DNA of 64,000 nt from contig CACJFI010000006.1 of the NCBI GenBank assembly GCA_902592615.1, positions 1-64,000 on the forward strand. Direction: 5' to 3'. Below the pieces are notes generated by a model, which was not told the origin of the DNA, did not search any database, and saw only the letters and a program-made list of their open reading frames with translations. Source of the DNA: an uncultured SAR116 cluster alpha proteobacterium. Lineage in GTDB: Bacteria; Pseudomonadota; Alphaproteobacteria; Puniceispirillales; Marisalimonadaceae. The translations under genes were made by a program, and so were the position numbers. This document shows positions 56,366-64,000 of this stretch, one piece after another. How positions within the stretch are numbered: position 1 is the stretch's first letter; every line of letters begins with the position of its first letter.

Positions 56366-57415
56366 TTAAGGTATGATAACCCCTTTCCCATCGGATTGCT
56401 TGTCAAATATTTTATAGGCTTCTTCTGCTTGGTTTAGTGACCACGTGTGTGTAAATATATCATCAACATTTAGTTTTTTCTCTACAATAAAATCTGCACA
56501 TTGTGCTTGTCCATGTTTAGAAAATGTCCAACTTCCTATAAGTGTAACTTGTCTTCTTAATAAATCATTACTAACATCTAAAGTGACATCTCCACCTTCA
56601 CCTACAAAGCACGCTTTGCCCCATGTTTTAACACTTTTTACTGCCAAGGAACGCGCCTCCGGTGATGAAGTAGCTTCTAATGATGCATCAACCCCAATAC
56701 CTTTTGTTAAATCCCTTATTTCTTCTAATAAGTCATTGCTTTCGTTAGGATTTATGAGTATATCTGCTCCAAATTCAATAGATCTCTCTAATCTATGTTT
56801 ATTTATGTCAATTGCAATAACTTTTGACCCCATCTTTTTGGCTAACATAACAGCCGACAATCCAACGGGTCCCATGCCAAAAACCGCTATAGTTTGACTT
56901 GCCTTTAAATCTAATCTTTCTAAAGCTCCCCATGCGGTACCAGTTCCACATGATATTGCTGCACCAGCAACAAATGATATTTCATCTCTCAAATGAACTA
57001 ATGTGTTAGCAGGACACTTCATATATTTAGAATGCGCACCGTGTCCAGTAACACCAAAAACGACTTTAACTCCCTCAATACAAAGTTGTTGCCATCCTGT
57101 AGAACAGTGTGAACAAGTGCCACAGCCTTCATAATGATGTTGCATTACACGTGTGTCTAATTTAAAATTTTTTTTTGGTACGTTAGAGCCTATCTCTACA
57201 ATGGTACCACATGGTTCATGTCCAGCAATAACTGGTTTATCATCACCACCAAGGCCTAGAGATGATGGACCATTATTTGCTCTGTAAAATTTGAGATCAC
57301 TTCCACACATTCCAGATGCCTTGATCTCAATAATTACATCATTTGGGCCTGGTATAGGATCCTCAAAATCTTGAATTTCTAATTTTTTATCTCCTAAAAA
57401 AACTATACCTTTCAT
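56366..57415 (-). CDS. Zinc-dependent alcohol dehydrogenase family protein
   Basis: 349-residue medium-chain dehydrogenase. The catalytic zinc residues are in SGMCGSDLKFY and AGHEPCG, the structural zinc cysteines in YEGCGTCSHCSTGWQQLC, and the NAD loop in VFGMGPVGLSAV. Sorbitol- or threonine-dehydrogenase-like; substrate unknown. It follows the cytochrome c' gene by 23 bases on the same strand. Confidence 0.93.
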   Translation of the reverse strand: MKGIVFLGDKKLEIQDFEDPIPGPNDVIIEIKASGMCGSDLKFYRANNGPSSLGLGGDDKPVIAGHEPCGTIVEIGSNVPKKNFKLDTRVMQHHYEGCGTCSHCSTGWQQLCIEGVKVVFGVTGHGAHSKYMKCPANTLVHLRDEISFVAGAAISCGTGTAWGALERLDLKASQTIAVFGMGPVGLSAVMLAKKMGSKVIAIDINKHRLERSIEFGADILINPNESNDLLEEIRDLTKGIGVDASLEATSSPEARSLAVKSVKTWGKACFVGEGGDVTLDVSNDLLRRQVTLIGSWTFSKHGQAQCADFIVEKKLNVDDIFTHTWSLNQAEEAYKIFDKQSDGKGVIIP

Positions 57416-57438
57416 AGTTCAATACCTCTAAATATCTT

Positions 57439-57888
57439 TTAATTTCTAAACTTTTGGTGACATCCTTTACATGTTCCAGCAAGGCTTCGGAAAGCGTCTA
57501 CTGAGTTATCAAAATCTTTTTCTTTAGAATTATTAATTAATTTTAATGAAGCTAACTCAAAATTATTTACTGCTTTTTTAAAACCTTCTGGATTTAACCA
57601 GATGTCTGCAGATGCTTCAGAAGGGGGTACGTCACTTCCCTCAGGAAAGTATTTTATCATTTCTTTACTCCAATTATAAAGAGTGGTTGCTGATTCTTCT
57701 ATCGTTCCAAAGTCTTCATTTTGAATGGATTTATGAATAGTTTGCATCATTTTTTTGCTTATCTTAAATTTATTCATTCTTTCTTTAACTACCCCCGTAG
57801 CATCTTCCTGAGCATATAAGGGTGCTATCGAAACTATACTGGATATCAATAAGAAGCTTATATAAGTTATTAAATTTTTAATTTTCAT
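57439..57888 (-). CDS. Cytochrome c' family protein
   Basis: 149-residue exported four-helix-bundle cytochrome c'. A signal peptide is at about 1-26 (ending APLYAQ), and the haem-binding CKGCH is near the C-terminus, as expected for class-II cytochromes. Roles in the family include NO binding and electron transfer in the periplasm. Confidence 0.91.
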   Translation of the reverse strand: MKIKNLITYISFLLISSIVSIAPLYAQEDATGVVKERMNKFKISKKMMQTIHKSIQNEDFGTIEESATTLYNWSKEMIKYFPEGSDVPPSEASADIWLNPEGFKKAVNNFELASLKLINNSKEKDFDNSVDAFRSLAGTCKGCHQKFRN

Positions 57889-57961
57889 GTTAAATCTCTG
57901 TGAAGCTAATTTTTTTAATTATTATACAGAAATATTATAAATTAATTAAGGTTTCTTTACA

Positions 57962-59167
57962 GTGAAAAAAAGTAACAAAACAAAAATTCAAAATTTAGAT
58001 ATATTTGTTTCTTTTTTATTATTAGGTATAACGTCTTTTGGAGGACCAATAGCTCATATTGGTTATTTTCGTAACTTCTTTGTTAAACAAAAAAAATGGT
58101 TAGATGAAAAAACCTATGCAGATTTTGTTTCTCTTTGTAATTTTCTGCCAGGCCCTTCTTCTAGCCAGGTTGGTATATCAATAGGTTATTATTTTAAAGG
58201 CATAAAAGGAGCAATTTTGGCGTGGTTTGGTTTTACAATGCCTTCAGTAATAATTCTTATGCTATTTGGTTATGCAATTTTAAATTATGACAATTCAATT
58301 CCTCAAGGTATTTTAAAAGGTTTGAAAGCAATTGTTGTCATAATTGTATTTCAAGCAATATTAGGGATGAGTAAAAATTTATTAAAAGACAACATTGGAT
58401 ATTTAATAGCATTTTTAACAGCTTTGTTTTTAATAATTTTCCCATCATCATTCAATCAATTAATGTGTTTAATTACGAGTGGTCTATTAGGAATGTTTGT
58501 TTATAAAGAACAAAAAAGAATAGATAAAAATATAAATATTCCTATTAAAATCAGTTTTTGGCAATTATTCCCTTTAATATTATTTATTATTTTTTTAATA
58601 GCTCTTCCAATAATCAACGAGATTTTTGATTCAAATCTATTAAATTTAGCTAATAGTTTTTTTAAAGTAGGTTCTATGGTTTTTGGAGGAGGGCATGTTG
58701 TATTACCATTATTAAAAGAAGAATTTGTAGCTAGTGGATTGATTGAAAATGATCTGTTCCTAGCAGGTTATGGAGCATCTCAGGCAATACCAGGTCCTTT
58801 ATTTACATTTTCATCTTACCTAGGAATTTTCTTAAAAAGTGAAATCAATACTTTATTAACAGGGTTTTTCTGTTTGTTTTTTATTTTCCTACCTTCATTT
58901 TTCTTAATTATAGGTACATTATCTATATGGAATGAATTAAGAAAATTTGATTTAATTATTAGTGCTTTTAGAGGCATTAACGCTAGTGTCATAGGATTAT
59001 TAATTGCTGCCTTGTATGACCCCATAATTATTACTAGTCTACAGAGTTATTACGATTTTACTCTTATCTTAATTTCTTTTATAATTTTATTTTTTATCAA
59101 AATACCTCAGTGGGCAGCAGTGATTTCTATATCATTTTGTGGTTGGATATTTACGTTGATGATTTAG
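57962..59167 (+). CDS. chrA: Chromate transporter family protein (ChrA)
   Basis: 401-residue membrane protein with two homologous CHR halves. The first half has LGITSFGGPIAHIGYFR and NFLPGPSSSQVGI; the second has VGSMVFGGGHVVLPLL and SQAIPGPLFTFSSYLG. The family exports chromate, but many members in clean environments have unknown ligands. GTG start. Overlaps the convergent MOSC gene by four bases. Confidence 0.92.
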   Translation: MKKSNKTKIQNLDIFVSFLLLGITSFGGPIAHIGYFRNFFVKQKKWLDEKTYADFVSLCNFLPGPSSSQVGISIGYYFKGIKGAILAWFGFTMPSVIILMLFGYAILNYDNSIPQGILKGLKAIVVIIVFQAILGMSKNLLKDNIGYLIAFLTALFLIIFPSSFNQLMCLITSGLLGMFVYKEQKRIDKNINIPIKISFWQLFPLILFIIFLIALPIINEIFDSNLLNLANSFFKVGSMVFGGGHVVLPLLKEEFVASGLIENDLFLAGYGASQAIPGPLFTFSSYLGIFLKSEINTLLTGFFCLFFIFLPSFFLIIGTLSIWNELRKFDLIISAFRGINASVIGLLIAALYDPIIITSLQSYYDFTLILISFIILFFIKIPQWAAVISISFCGWIFTLMI

Positions 59168-59655
59168 TCTTCGATTTGAATAATTTGATCACCTTTTCTA
59201 ATTATTCCTCCCTTAACTATAGAACAATTTAGACCAGATCTATTATACAATGGCAGAACAAGTGGTTTTTTAAGAAGATCCGCAAGATATTTACATGGAA
59301 AATTAAGTCTTCCACCAAGTAAAATAACATTCCCAACTTTAAACTTTTTTCCAACCAAATAATTAAGTGGCACACCAGATGTAGTTAAATTTCTTCTATG
59401 TTCTATTGGTTTTAAAATAATAGGTTTTTCCTGAAGTGGTGGTTGATTAACTGCCAATGCCTCCAGAACTTCATTTTCTATTAGAGTTATATCCCTAATG
59501 TCAGGTTTAGGTGAATATGTGCCTGTTTTGTTATAATAACGATCATTAATAATACCTTTGCCTTCAACCAATTCTGCTTCTTCCAATTCCACCATGTCAA
59601 GTGAAGCCTTAGGGGCAATGTGTATATGCAATAATGTCCCAGATTCCCATTTCAT
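59164..59655 (-). CDS. MOSC domain-containing protein
   Basis: 163-residue protein with a MOSC beta-domain (about 10-160). The line DMVELEEAELVEGKGIINDR and the DITLIENEVLEAL region match the family, which handles molybdenum-cofactor sulfur. The conserved cysteine probably corresponds to the one in FPCKYLADLL. Substrate unknown. Confidence 0.87.
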   Translation of the reverse strand: MKWESGTLLHIHIAPKASLDMVELEEAELVEGKGIINDRYYNKTGTYSPKPDIRDITLIENEVLEALAVNQPPLQEKPIILKPIEHRRNLTTSGVPLNYLVGKKFKVGNVILLGGRLNFPCKYLADLLKKPLVLPLYNRSGLNCSIVKGGIIRKGDQIIQIED

Positions 59656-59758
59656 AAAAATACTCCTGCTAATAAATCTAAATATTTTAAATAAATTTTG
59701 ACAAATTACAAAAATAATTTAATAGAAAAAATTATCATTTTGTTTTGAGGTGAACGTA

Positions 59759-60166
59759 ATGAAAGACAAAAATATTAGTGTTATTGCTGATCAGACAGAT
59801 AATTCTAACTCTTCTTTAGTTGGAAGTTCTATGACAAAAGCTGGTAGATTAGCAATGGAATTATCACACGAAAAAAAAAGACTTAAGCAAGAGTTGGAAG
59901 AACTTCAAACTGAGTATGATGAAATAAAACCCACAACTCCAACTGGTACTACGGACTGGTACGTAAAGTGGATTTCTATGCTTTTAGCAGTGGCAGGTGT
60001 TTTTTTAATAAGTGCATCTTTTATTCTTTATGGACAGATAGCTTATATTGTTAGTTGTATTGGTTGGATTTATGTAGGAATGCAATGGGGAGACAGGGCA
60101 ATAATGATTGGCTCTTCTGTTAGTTGTACAGCAATTGCTATGAATTTGGTTAATACGTTATCTTAA
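59759..60166 (+). CDS. Small membrane protein with N-terminal coiled coil
   Basis: 135-residue protein. The N-terminal half is polar with a likely coiled coil (about 38-58, HEKKRLKQELEELQTEYDE). The C-terminal half has two to three hydrophobic segments (about 69-90, 93-110 and 113-132). GAGGTGAACGTA precedes the ATG. No known family recognised; a link to the neighbours is not evident. Confidence 0.8.
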   Translation: MKDKNISVIADQTDNSNSSLVGSSMTKAGRLAMELSHEKKRLKQELEELQTEYDEIKPTTPTGTTDWYVKWISMLLAVAGVFLISASFILYGQIAYIVSCIGWIYVGMQWGDRAIMIGSSVSCTAIAMNLVNTLS

Positions 60167-60168
60167 AT

Positions 60169-60372
60169 TTAATTTTTTTTCTTTGTTTTGAAAAAGAAAC
60201 TTTTTAATGAAAATTGAGTATGTTCATTATTATTGTTTAAATAACCTATTATAAATATTGTAAATACTAGTATTATTGCTGTAATTACATAAAAGCTTAT
60301 ATCAAATTCTTTTATCAAATACGCTAACCCAAATGGGAACAAAAAACATATTAATAAAATAAAATATTTCAT
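60169..60372 (-). CDS. Small hypothetical two-helix membrane protein
   Basis: 67-residue protein with two hydrophobic segments (about 4-20 and 27-45) and a basic C-terminus (FFFKTKKKN). No clear ribosome-binding site. It follows the lipoprotein gene by 41 bases on the same strand. Probably real because the membrane pattern is clean, but not certain. Confidence 0.5.
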   Translation of the reverse strand: MKYFILLICFLFPFGLAYLIKEFDISFYVITAIILVFTIFIIGYLNNNNEHTQFSLKSFFFKTKKKN

Positions 60373-60413
60373 ATTGTAGTTATAGTATTTTTTGAAAGAA
60401 AAAAAACTTTTGA

Positions 60414-60941
60414 TTATGTATCTGATTTACATCTAAAAATATCAGCAGTTACACTTGAAATTAGATTAGTCTGTTTCATGAACGCATAACGTACGTCTAA
60501 ACTGTTCTTAACTTCAATTTCTTGATTGGCGTAAGTAATTTCTTTATTTTCATTTAAATCATGAATTCCAATAGCATTACCGCCCATAGTAGAGGCTCTT
60601 TTTTTAAGTTCGTACATTAATTCATCATAGCTTAAACTACCAAGTACCTTAACTCTAATGATACTAATACAATCAGGATCACCTTTAAGAAATTTACTAG
60701 AAGAAAAATCAATTTTTTGAAATTTATTAAAATAGTTTGTGTCTTTTTTTGATAAAGAACTACCAGGTTTATTAAGATTTGTTAATTTTTGGTCGGAAAT
60801 TGTTTCAATTTTTTTAACATTTTTTTCTGTCTTGTTCGGATTTAATACAATACTTTGACCGTATCTACTTATAAATGATGTTTCTTGAAAACAACCAGAT
60901 AAAAAAATGAATAATAATGTTAAAAAAAATAATTTCATCAT
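60414..60941 (-). CDS. Putative lipoprotein
   Basis: 175-residue predicted lipoprotein. A signal peptide with the lipobox FLSGC puts the lipid-bearing Cys at residue 17 if the ATG at 60941 is used. The frame is open to 60971. The C-terminal part (KVLGSLSYDELMYELKKRAS, then TMGGNAIGIHDL) resembles the small RcsF/DUF4156-like fold by pattern. Function unknown. Confidence 0.8.
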   Translation of the reverse strand: MMKLFFLTLLFIFLSGCFQETSFISRYGQSIVLNPNKTEKNVKKIETISDQKLTNLNKPGSSLSKKDTNYFNKFQKIDFSSSKFLKGDPDCISIIRVKVLGSLSYDELMYELKKRASTMGGNAIGIHDLNENKEITYANQEIEVKNSLDVRYAFMKQTNLISSVTADIFRCKSDT

Positions 60942-61059
60942 AAACAATTCCGAAATTTTATACTTATACATTACGTCTTACAAATTAGAATATTTAATAT
61001 TTTTTGAAAATATTTAAATTATATCTATAATTACTACATCATATCATTTATAAAAAAAA

Positions 61060-61554
61060 CTAATTGGTCATAAATATGTCATAGCGTATAGTTTTGCCTA
61101 AAATCTGGTGAGAGCATTTTCTAATTTCTTTAATTGGATCAGCATATCTAGGTTGTTTGAGAACTACCCTGTTGTTTGCACAATTTAAAGCTACTTTAAG
61201 AAGTTCAATATAATCAGAATCAGGGCCCACAATCTCTCTAACAAGTCTCATATTGTTTTTAACAAGAGCTGTTTTCTTTCTGTCTTTATACATAGTATCG
61301 ATCATAATAACTTCAGGAGACAGCTTTGGTAAAATATCTTTAGAGTCTCCAAATAATAAATTCATTCTATTTATAATGTTCTTAATTTCACCACCAAATG
61401 ATACTCCTTCATTAAAACCATTTTGAAGTATTTTGTACATTTTTTCTGATCGTTCAATTAATGTGACTTTAGCTCCAAGAGAGGCTAGAATAAATGAGTC
61501 GTATCCTAGTCCAGCTGTTGCATCTATTATATTTCTATTTTTATTAGATTTCAT
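61060..61554 (-). CDS. rsmJ: 16S rRNA (guanine-1516-N2)-methyltransferase, N-terminus unclear
   Basis: RsmJ methylates G1516 of 16S rRNA. The SAM motif IIDATAGLGYDSFILASLGA and the catalytic region MIDTMYKDRKKTALVKNNMR are diagnostic. From the first ATG the protein has 164 residues, against about 250 for E. coli RsmJ. The same frame is open upstream to the stop of the sulfurtransferase (61645) and encodes the conserved RsmJ stretch HRLKYGKGRGQNLAKAVG, but contains no ATG, GTG or TTG. A rare ATT start (61614, after GAAGG) or an N-terminal deletion may explain this. Confidence 0.82.
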   Translation of the reverse strand: MKSNKNRNIIDATAGLGYDSFILASLGAKVTLIERSEKMYKILQNGFNEGVSFGGEIKNIINRMNLLFGDSKDILPKLSPEVIMIDTMYKDRKKTALVKNNMRLVREIVGPDSDYIELLKVALNCANNRVVLKQPRYADPIKEIRKCSHQILGKTIRYDIFMTN

Positions 61555-61644
61555 ACCGACAGCTTTAGCAAGATTTTGACCTCTACCTTTCCCGTATTTT
61601 AATCTATGTAAAATTGGACCTTCAATAAAAGAACATTTTAAAAT

Positions 61645-62532
61645 TTAATCATTCTCCATTGGTAAGGTTTGATCAATAGCTGCCCATTCATGAAGGGAAT
61701 TATCATAAATTTTAATATTTTCAAAACCTAATTGATATAGCACAAATGCCTCTAAAGATGCGGCAATACCGCCACCACAATAATTTAAAACACAGCTATG
61801 TCTAGATATGTTATTAACTTGAAAAATTTTTAATAATTCATCAAATTTCTTAAATTTCCCTGTTTCAACATCAAGTAATTCATGAAATGGTATATTGAGA
61901 CTTGTAGGGATCCTCCCACGTCTTCCATATCTTGGATTTTCACCATTATGAATATCGGCAGTTAATGAATTTAATATTATAAACTTTGGATTATCAATAG
62001 CTTCAAGAACTACATCTTTATTTACAAAAATATTATCTCTTGGTGAAAAAACAAAATCAGATTTTGAGAAAATTAAATTACCTTTAGAAGTTGGTAAGTT
62101 CTTTTTTTGCCACTGATTAAATCCACCATCTAATATGCTTGCTCGGTCAAATCCAACTGCTCTTAACATCCACCAAATACGCGCAGACCACTGTGCTCCA
62201 TTCCTTGAGTAGAGAATTACGTGATAATCGCTTCCAATTCCTTGTTTCTTGAAACTATCAGCAAGAATTTCAAGTTTCGGCAAAGTAAATCTAAACGGAC
62301 TGTCTTTATCTGATAAATCTAAATGAAGATCTAAGAAACTAGAATTTTGAATGTTATGAAGTTCATAATTTTCTCTTCCACTTTCTACAATGTAGGGTAA
62401 AGTAGGATCATTATCTCTATAATGCAGATAAGTTGTACAGTCATATATTCTTATATTATTGTTGTTAAGATTTTGACTTAACCACTCACAGCTAACAATT
62501 GCTTCAGGGTTTTTCCAAGTATCTAATTTCAT
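61645..62532 (-). CDS. Sulfurtransferase (two rhodanese domains, 3-mercaptopyruvate type)
   Basis: 295-residue tandem rhodanese protein. The N-terminal domain (about 10-140) is inactive, and the C-terminal domain holds the active-site Cys in LNYCGGGIAAS. The loop CGGGIAA is near the CGSGVTA of 3-mercaptopyruvate sulfurtransferases. It is in the same frame as rsmJ, whose open frame begins directly after its stop codon. Confidence 0.9.
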   Translation of the reverse strand: MKLDTWKNPEAIVSCEWLSQNLNNNNIRIYDCTTYLHYRDNDPTLPYIVESGRENYELHNIQNSSFLDLHLDLSDKDSPFRFTLPKLEILADSFKKQGIGSDYHVILYSRNGAQWSARIWWMLRAVGFDRASILDGGFNQWQKKNLPTSKGNLIFSKSDFVFSPRDNIFVNKDVVLEAIDNPKFIILNSLTADIHNGENPRYGRRGRIPTSLNIPFHELLDVETGKFKKFDELLKIFQVNNISRHSCVLNYCGGGIAASLEAFVLYQLGFENIKIYDNSLHEWAAIDQTLPMEND

Positions 62533-62565
62533 AATTTTTAATTTTCTATATTTACAAAGACTTCA

Positions 62566-63540
62566 TTAAGGCTTCAAATACACACTTCCACCACCTCTTC
62601 TAGATTCTAACATATTATGAGCTAAGTTAGCATCTTTAAGTTTGAATGGCTGAAATTCTGGTAATACTGTTTTATTATTTTTGAATGCTTGGAAAACTGA
62701 ATCAGCCATTTTTTTGTATAAAGCTGAGTTAGAAATATAATCAAACAAAATTGGTCTTGAAATTGTAAGGGATTTCCCTGCTAAAATAGACATTGAAATT
62801 GGGTCAAGAGGTCCTGATGATTGTCCAAAATTTATTAAATGTCCGCAAACTTTAATGCTCTTCATCGAATTTTCAAATGTATCTTTGCCAACGGAATCAA
62901 ATACTTTATCTACACCTTTCCCATTTGTAAGTTCCATTACTTTTTCTGTAAAATCTTTTTGGTCATAAGTAAGTGTATGATCACATCCATAAGACTTTGC
63001 AATAGACATCTTTTCATTACTTCCAACAGTTCCAATGACAATAGCTCCTTTTGATTTAGCCCATTGAGAAAAAATTCTTCCAACACCGCCTGTGGCTGCA
63101 GTAATTAAAATTGTATCAGAAGCATTTAATTTGGTAACCTCTTCAATTAACATTTGAACTGTAATTGCTCTTGAGAAATTTGTTGCAATCATTTCATCTG
63201 AAATAAAATTAGGAATTTTAACAGCTAGATTTTTATCCAAGTTTCTGTGGCTTGAATAGGCTCCATAATTTTTTGTAATGTATGCTATTTTATCTCCTTT
63301 TTTAAAGTCATCTATAGTTCCCCCTATTTCTTCTATTATGCCAACAGCTTCAAGGCCTGGTATTCCAGGTAGCTCTAGTGTTTTGTAAAGCCCTGATCTA
63401 ACATAAATATCATGGAAATGAACGCCTATTGCTGTTTGTCTTATTAGGAGTTCATTTTCTTTTGGTTTTTTGATTTCAATGTCTTCTAATTTTAAAACAT
63501 TAGAATTACCGTGTTCTCTTAAGACTATTGCTTTCGCCAT
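62566..63540 (-). CDS. NADPH:quinone oxidoreductase family protein (zinc-free)
   Basis: 324-residue medium-chain reductase without zinc ligands. The pattern HFHDIYVRSGLY near the start, the NADPH loop AATGGVGRIFSQWAK, and GLEAVGIIEEIG match quinone oxidoreductases (QOR). It is 33 bases upstream of the sulfurtransferase gene on the same strand and may share its transcript. Confidence 0.92.
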   Translation of the reverse strand: MAKAIVLREHGNSNVLKLEDIEIKKPKENELLIRQTAIGVHFHDIYVRSGLYKTLELPGIPGLEAVGIIEEIGGTIDDFKKGDKIAYITKNYGAYSSHRNLDKNLAVKIPNFISDEMIATNFSRAITVQMLIEEVTKLNASDTILITAATGGVGRIFSQWAKSKGAIVIGTVGSNEKMSIAKSYGCDHTLTYDQKDFTEKVMELTNGKGVDKVFDSVGKDTFENSMKSIKVCGHLINFGQSSGPLDPISMSILAGKSLTISRPILFDYISNSALYKKMADSVFQAFKNNKTVLPEFQPFKLKDANLAHNMLESRRGGGSVYLKP

Positions 63541-63638
63541 TTATACCTCAATATTTTTATTACATAAAAAAATTTAAAACTTCAGTGGTATCATATAAAA
63601 TATTTGAATTTCTTGTAATCAGTTTATAGAATATTTTT

Positions 63639-63935
63639 ATGTCTATAATGAGAATAACAGTTAGAACATTCCAAAACGAACAACATGCAGAAATGTTTAT
63701 TGCTATTTCTCAAAAGATTTATGAAGATGCGCTTAAAGAAAAACTTAAAGTAAATTTTACTATGATACAAAATTCCTCACTTAAAAACCAAGTGACGAGT
63801 ATCTGGAAATATGATGATAAAAAACATTTGAAGGATATTAGATCTTATTTGTCAAAACACAATTCCATACCAAATTCTTTATCCCCCAAAGAAGTTGTTT
63901 ATAGCGGTGAGGTTATAGTTGACTCAAATTCTTAA
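63639..63935 (+). CDS. Small hypothetical protein
   Basis: 98-residue soluble protein without signal peptide or hydrophobic segment. The pattern of strands and helices (MRITVRTFQNEQHAEMFIAI, then a basic helix) loosely recalls the dimeric alpha-beta barrel family, but I do not recognise it. It may start at the second ATG (63648). It is divergent from the quinone oxidoreductase. Confidence 0.6.
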   Translation: MSIMRITVRTFQNEQHAEMFIAISQKIYEDALKEKLKVNFTMIQNSSLKNQVTSIWKYDDKKHLKDIRSYLSKHNSIPNSLSPKEVVYSGEVIVDSNS

Positions 63936-63939
63936 ATTC

Positions 63940-64000
63940 TTATAAAAAGTTAAAACTCATTATAATTAAACATATAAGAGCAATTGCCCAAATGCCTGTC
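63940..64000 (-). CDS. Possible C-terminus of a membrane protein, cut by the window end
   Basis: The minus strand is open from the window edge to a stop at 63940-63942 and would encode about 19 hydrophobic residues (TGIWAIALICLIIMSFNFL), which look like a final membrane helix. Too short to identify. Confidence 0.3.
   Translation of the reverse strand, partial: TGIWAIALICLIIMSFNFL

Overview
The window is AT-rich, gene-dense DNA with short intergenic gaps and no stretch above 300 bases without a gene. Gene order and protein families point to a streamlined, probably marine, heterotrophic alphaproteobacterium. The evidence is priA next to atpHAGDC, the order obgE-proB-proA-nadD-rsfS-rlmH-gpmI-ctpA-rppH, and many TRAP and Liv importers. 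AT-rich groups such as SAR11, HIMB59 or AEGEAN-169 would fit, but the lineage cannot be fixed from this sequence alone. No rRNA, tRNA, CRISPR array, insertion sequence or prophage was recognised.

Layout. 1-6479 (+): 3' part of priA, then the F1 part of ATP synthase (atpHAGDC). 6481-17179 (-): a housekeeping run read from rplU and rpmA down through obgE, proB, proA, nadD, rsfS, rlmH, gpmI, ctpA and rppH to an amidase. A near-consensus promoter precedes rplU and an intrinsic terminator follows rpmA. 17329-29743 (-): transport. There is a complete Liv-type ABC importer with an M23 peptidase downstream, then two tripartite TRAP transporters. Each of the three binding-protein genes is followed by a strong hairpin before its membrane genes. 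29938-35604 (+): an aromatic-type catabolic operon with two extradiol-type VOC dioxygenases, a flavin hydroxylase, an IclR regulator, a fumarylacetoacetate-hydrolase-family enzyme and a DUF445 protein. It is divergent from the second TRAP operon, and an IclR-box-like palindrome lies in front of it. 35648-40328: mixed metabolic genes (SDR, AlaX, methyltransferase, GMC oxidoreductase, TerC). 40323-43651: a third TRAP system with a fused DctQM, a divergent DctP and a 40-residue membrane microprotein. 43682-54935: amino-acid, amide and acyl-CoA type metabolism (amidase, RidA, hydroxyacid dehydrogenase, SDR, drug/metabolite exporter, HAD hydrolase, class-I glutamine-amidotransferase-like hydrolase, glutathionyl-hydroquinone reductase, hydroxyacyl-CoA/carnitine-type dehydrogenase, CaiB transferase, D-aminoacylase). 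54946-56356: a MATE transporter split by a frameshift in a run of ten T. 56366-64000: alcohol dehydrogenase, cytochrome c', ChrA, MOSC protein, small membrane and lipoproteins, RsmJ, sulfurtransferase, quinone oxidoreductase, a small unknown protein and the end of a possible membrane protein.

Together the genes suggest a scavenger of organic acids, amino acids and aromatic acids. Points most worth checking: the palindrome that may be the IclR operator of the ring-cleavage operon, the TRAP-linked microprotein and 81-residue protein, the repeated hairpins after binding-protein genes, the slippery MATE gene, and an RsmJ whose homology runs past its first ATG to the stop codon of the upstream gene.
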